From positions 1-7,438 of the forward strand of contig QIAK01000371.1 of NCBI GenBank assembly GCA_003225515.1: a stretch of DNA of 7,438 nt, given 5' to 3'. Under the pieces are notes generated by a model, which worked only from the letters and a program-made list of their open reading frames with translations, was not told the DNA's origin and ran no database searches. Positions 6,035 through 7,438 of this stretch are shown piece by piece. Position 1 is the first letter of the stretch, and every line of letters starts with the position of its first letter. The stretch comes from Acidobacteriota bacterium (GTDB lineage Bacteria > Acidobacteriota > Terriglobia > Terriglobales > Acidobacteriaceae). The position numbers and the translations under genes are program-made.

Positions 6035-6194
6035 CTTCTTCCACGTAGCCTGCTTCCACAGCCTTTAACTCCAGCGGGCTGGTCGTGACTACTTCAAAGT
6101 CGGTGCCACACTCGGGGCACGAGATCACTTCCCCTTCCTCGACATCTTCTTCCACGACGTCCAGGTTGGTTTCGCATTCGGGACAAAGAATCAT
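5991..6194 (-). CDS. LysW-like zinc-ribbon protein without the EDWGE tail
   Basis: 67-aa acidic cytoplasmic protein. Two CPEC knuckles (Cys4/Cys7 and Cys26/Cys29) form a four-Cys zinc ribbon. The spacing and the following DFEVVTTSPLEL (32-43) match LysW, the amino-group carrier protein of alpha-aminoadipate lysine or arginine synthesis. LysW ends in EDWGE, whose last Glu carries the substrate. Here the protein continues into a long Glu/Asp-rich tail (52-65) and ends EDGDYS, so the attachment Glu is not at the C-terminus. No lysX, lysZ or lysY gene is nearby, and the following genes encode envelope proteins. The carrier role is therefore doubtful; an adaptor or metal-binding role is possible. 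The ATG at 6194 is supported by GGAGG 4 nt upstream. It is the first gene of the minus-strand set, and its tail-coding DNA also holds the start of the next gene. Confidence 0.85.
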   Translation of the reverse strand: MILCPECETNLDVVEEDVEEGEVISCPECGTDFEVVTTSPLELKAVEAGYVEEDEEEVEESEDGDYS

Positions 6195-6222
6195 AAAGCC
6201 TCCCTCGCTGGTTAAAGCCTCC
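6194..6222 (-). repeat. Duplicated ribosome-binding element GGAGGCTTTA before the LysW-like gene
   Basis: The 10-mer GGAGGCTTTA occurs twice on the minus strand, at 6222-6213 and at 6203-6194, 19 nt apart. The second copy contains the working Shine-Dalgarno and the first base of the ATG. The first copy is followed by AACC instead of a start codon. Confidence 0.6.
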
Positions 6223-6228
6223 TGATAA

Positions 6229-6258
6229 TATTTAGAGTCTCCACGCCTGTTCGGTCAA
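6229..6258 (-). promoter_or_regulatory. Candidate promoter of the minus-strand four-gene set
   Basis: TTGACC (6258-6253, five of six matches to the -35 consensus) is followed after 18 nt by TAAATA (6234-6229), within the AT-rich stretch TAAATATTAT. It lies about 35-65 nt upstream of the ATG at 6194, in a GC-rich neighbourhood. The -10 match is weak. Confidence 0.4.
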
Positions 6259-6344
6259 GGGGGAGAACCCGCAGACTGAGTTTTTCTGGGCAGGAGGAAT
6301 CGCGCTTACGCCTTGGGATTTTGCTAGACGAGGACTGTCAAGCC

Positions 6345-7438
6345 ATGCTCCATTTCCAGGATCTAATGAGAGTTGCAGCCGCGGGGCTTATGCTCTCGGC
6401 GACGGGAACTGCGGCCCAGAATGGAAGGTCCGAACCCGCGCCCGCTGCTGACCCGCAGATTGCGGCGGCATTGCAACAGATCTCGGCGCAGCACATTCAG
6501 GCGAATATTGAAAAGCTGGTCAGCTTTGGCACTCGCTTGACGCTCTCGGCGCAGGACCAAGCGTCCATCGCCGCCGGGCATGGGATTGGAGCGGCGCGGG
6601 AATGGATCAAGTCCGAATTCGAGCGCTATTCGAAAGATTGCGGCGGATGCCTTGAGGTAAAAACCGACAGCTTCACCGAAGAGCCCACCGAGCGTATTCC
6701 TAAAGCCACAGAAATTACCAATGTTTATGCGGTCCTGAAGGGTTCCGATCCCGCGAATGCGAAGCGCATCGTGCTGGTGACAGGCCACTACGATTCGCGC
6801 AACAGCGACACGCTGGATGTGAGCGGAGACGCGCCCGGGGCCAATGATGATGGCAGCGGAACGGCTGTAAGCCTGGAATGTGCGCGCGTGCTGAGCAAGA
6901 TGTCGAGCACGATGAAATTTCCCGCAACAATTGTCTTTCTGACCGTCGCCGGGGAAGAGCAGGGGCTGAACGGCAGCCGCCATTTCGCCCAGATGGTCAA
7001 AGAAAAGATGGCAAAGGATCAGGGTTGGGATCTGGAAGCAGTTCTCAACAACGACATTGTCGGTGGCGATAAGAGCGCGGAACAGGATCGTTCCGTAGTG
7101 CGGATTTTTTCCGAGGGCGTTCCCGCGGCCGCCACCGAGCAGGACGTTCGACGCATTCGCGGTCTGGGCGGGGAGAGCGATTCCAGTTCGCGGCAACTGG
7201 CGCGGTATATCGCCGAGGTGGGCCGGACCTATGATGCCGGCGTGAAGCCCATACTGGTGTTCCGGCTGGACCGTTATCTGCGCGGTGGCGATCATTATTC
7301 TTTTAATCAGCAGGGATTTGCCGCGGTCCGATTCACTGAGTACCGGGAGGATTTTCATCATCAGCATCAAAATGTGCGGACGGAAAACGGCATCGAATAT
7401 GGCGACACGCTGAAGTTTGTAGATTTCGACTACGTGGC
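6345..7438 (+). CDS. Exported M28-family zinc metallopeptidase, 3' end outside the window
   Basis: Partial gene, 364 full codons visible with no stop. It encodes a peptidase of the M28 (aminopeptidase Y/S-like) co-catalytic zinc family. The metal site is complete: His148 in TGHYDS, Asp168 in GANDDGSG as the bridging ligand, Glu204 (catalytic) and Glu205 (ligand) in AGEEQGL, Asp237 in NNDIVGG, and a C-terminal His in HHQHQ (338-342). CGGC (99-102) could form a disulfide. The N-terminus has a weak signal-peptide-like stretch ending TAAQ, so export to the periplasm is likely. The ending VRTENGIEYGDTLKFVDFDY fits a subfamily I associate with acidobacteria. The ATG at 6345 has GAGGA 10 nt upstream. 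An in-frame ATG at 6366, with AGGA 4 nt upstream, would give a tighter signal peptide and may be the true start. It is divergent from the minus-strand set. Substrate is unknown, probably N-terminal residues of peptides. Confidence 0.93.
   Translation, partial: MLHFQDLMRVAAAGLMLSATGTAAQNGRSEPAPAADPQIAAALQQISAQHIQANIEKLVSFGTRLTLSAQDQASIAAGHGIGAAREWIKSEFERYSKDCGGCLEVKTDSFTEEPTERIPKATEITNVYAVLKGSDPANAKRIVLVTGHYDSRNSDTLDVSGDAPGANDDGSGTAVSLECARVLSKMSSTMKFPATIVFLTVAGEEQGLNGSRHFAQMVKEKMAKDQGWDLEAVLNNDIVGGDKSAEQDRSVVRIFSEGVPAAATEQDVRRIRGLGGESDSSSRQLARYIAEVGRTYDAGVKPILVFRLDRYLRGGDHYSFNQQGFAAVRFTEYREDFHHQHQNVRTENGIEYGDTLKFVDFDYV

Noticed and set aside
6292..6344. AGGAGG at 6292-6297 as the ribosome site for a longer M28 peptidase
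   Set aside because: No ATG, GTG or TTG lies at a suitable distance in the peptidase frame; the nearest in-frame TTG (6321) is 23 nt away. The starts at 6345 or 6366 are better.
6363..7370. Open reading frame of 335 codons on the minus strand
   Set aside because: It lies wholly opposite the M28 peptidase, whose plus-strand frame carries every expected zinc ligand and catalytic residue. The minus-strand translation shows no recognisable domain. It is a mirror frame caused by GC-rich codons.

Overview
The window looks like chromosomal DNA from a GC-rich, diderm heterotroph, most likely an acidobacterium. This is inferred from the type of genes: two small secreted carboxypeptidase-regulatory-like (beta-sandwich) proteins, an M28 peptidase ending in the 'HQHQ...VR.ENG..YGD...FVDFDY' pattern, a PD40/TolB-like lipoprotein and an orphan membrane histidine kinase. 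No rRNA, tRNA, phage, insertion sequence or CRISPR array is visible.

Layout. (1) 13-1764 (or to 1836), minus: a polytopic membrane histidine kinase with an intact ATP-binding domain but Asn where the phospho-accepting His should be. (2) 1765-1976: a divergent intergenic region with a 13-bp tandem repeat and small dyads, followed by hemB (1977-3002, plus), a zinc-type porphobilinogen synthase with an Ala/Pro-rich insertion behind its metal-binding cysteines. (3) 3003-3164: a convergent intergenic region with two strong hairpins. (4) 3165-4112, minus: a beta-propeller lipoprotein with a TTG start, behind a leader carrying three short dyads. (5) 4124-4482: no gene seen. (6) 4483-6194, minus: a compact four-gene set ending at a textbook intrinsic terminator. 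In transcription order it holds a LysW-like zinc-ribbon protein, two secreted regulatory-like-domain proteins and a secreted protein resembling the VasI-type domain. (7) From 6345, plus and divergent from that set: an exported M28 zinc peptidase that runs off the end of the window.

How they fit together. HemB makes porphobilinogen for heme and is the only clear housekeeping enzyme. The minus-strand set 6194-4520 is the most unusual part. A cytoplasmic LysW-type zinc ribbon, which lacks the EDWGE tail needed for the known amino-acid-carrier job, is translationally overlapped with three envelope proteins. No lysine or arginine biosynthesis gene is present beside it. The histidine kinase has no response regulator in the window.
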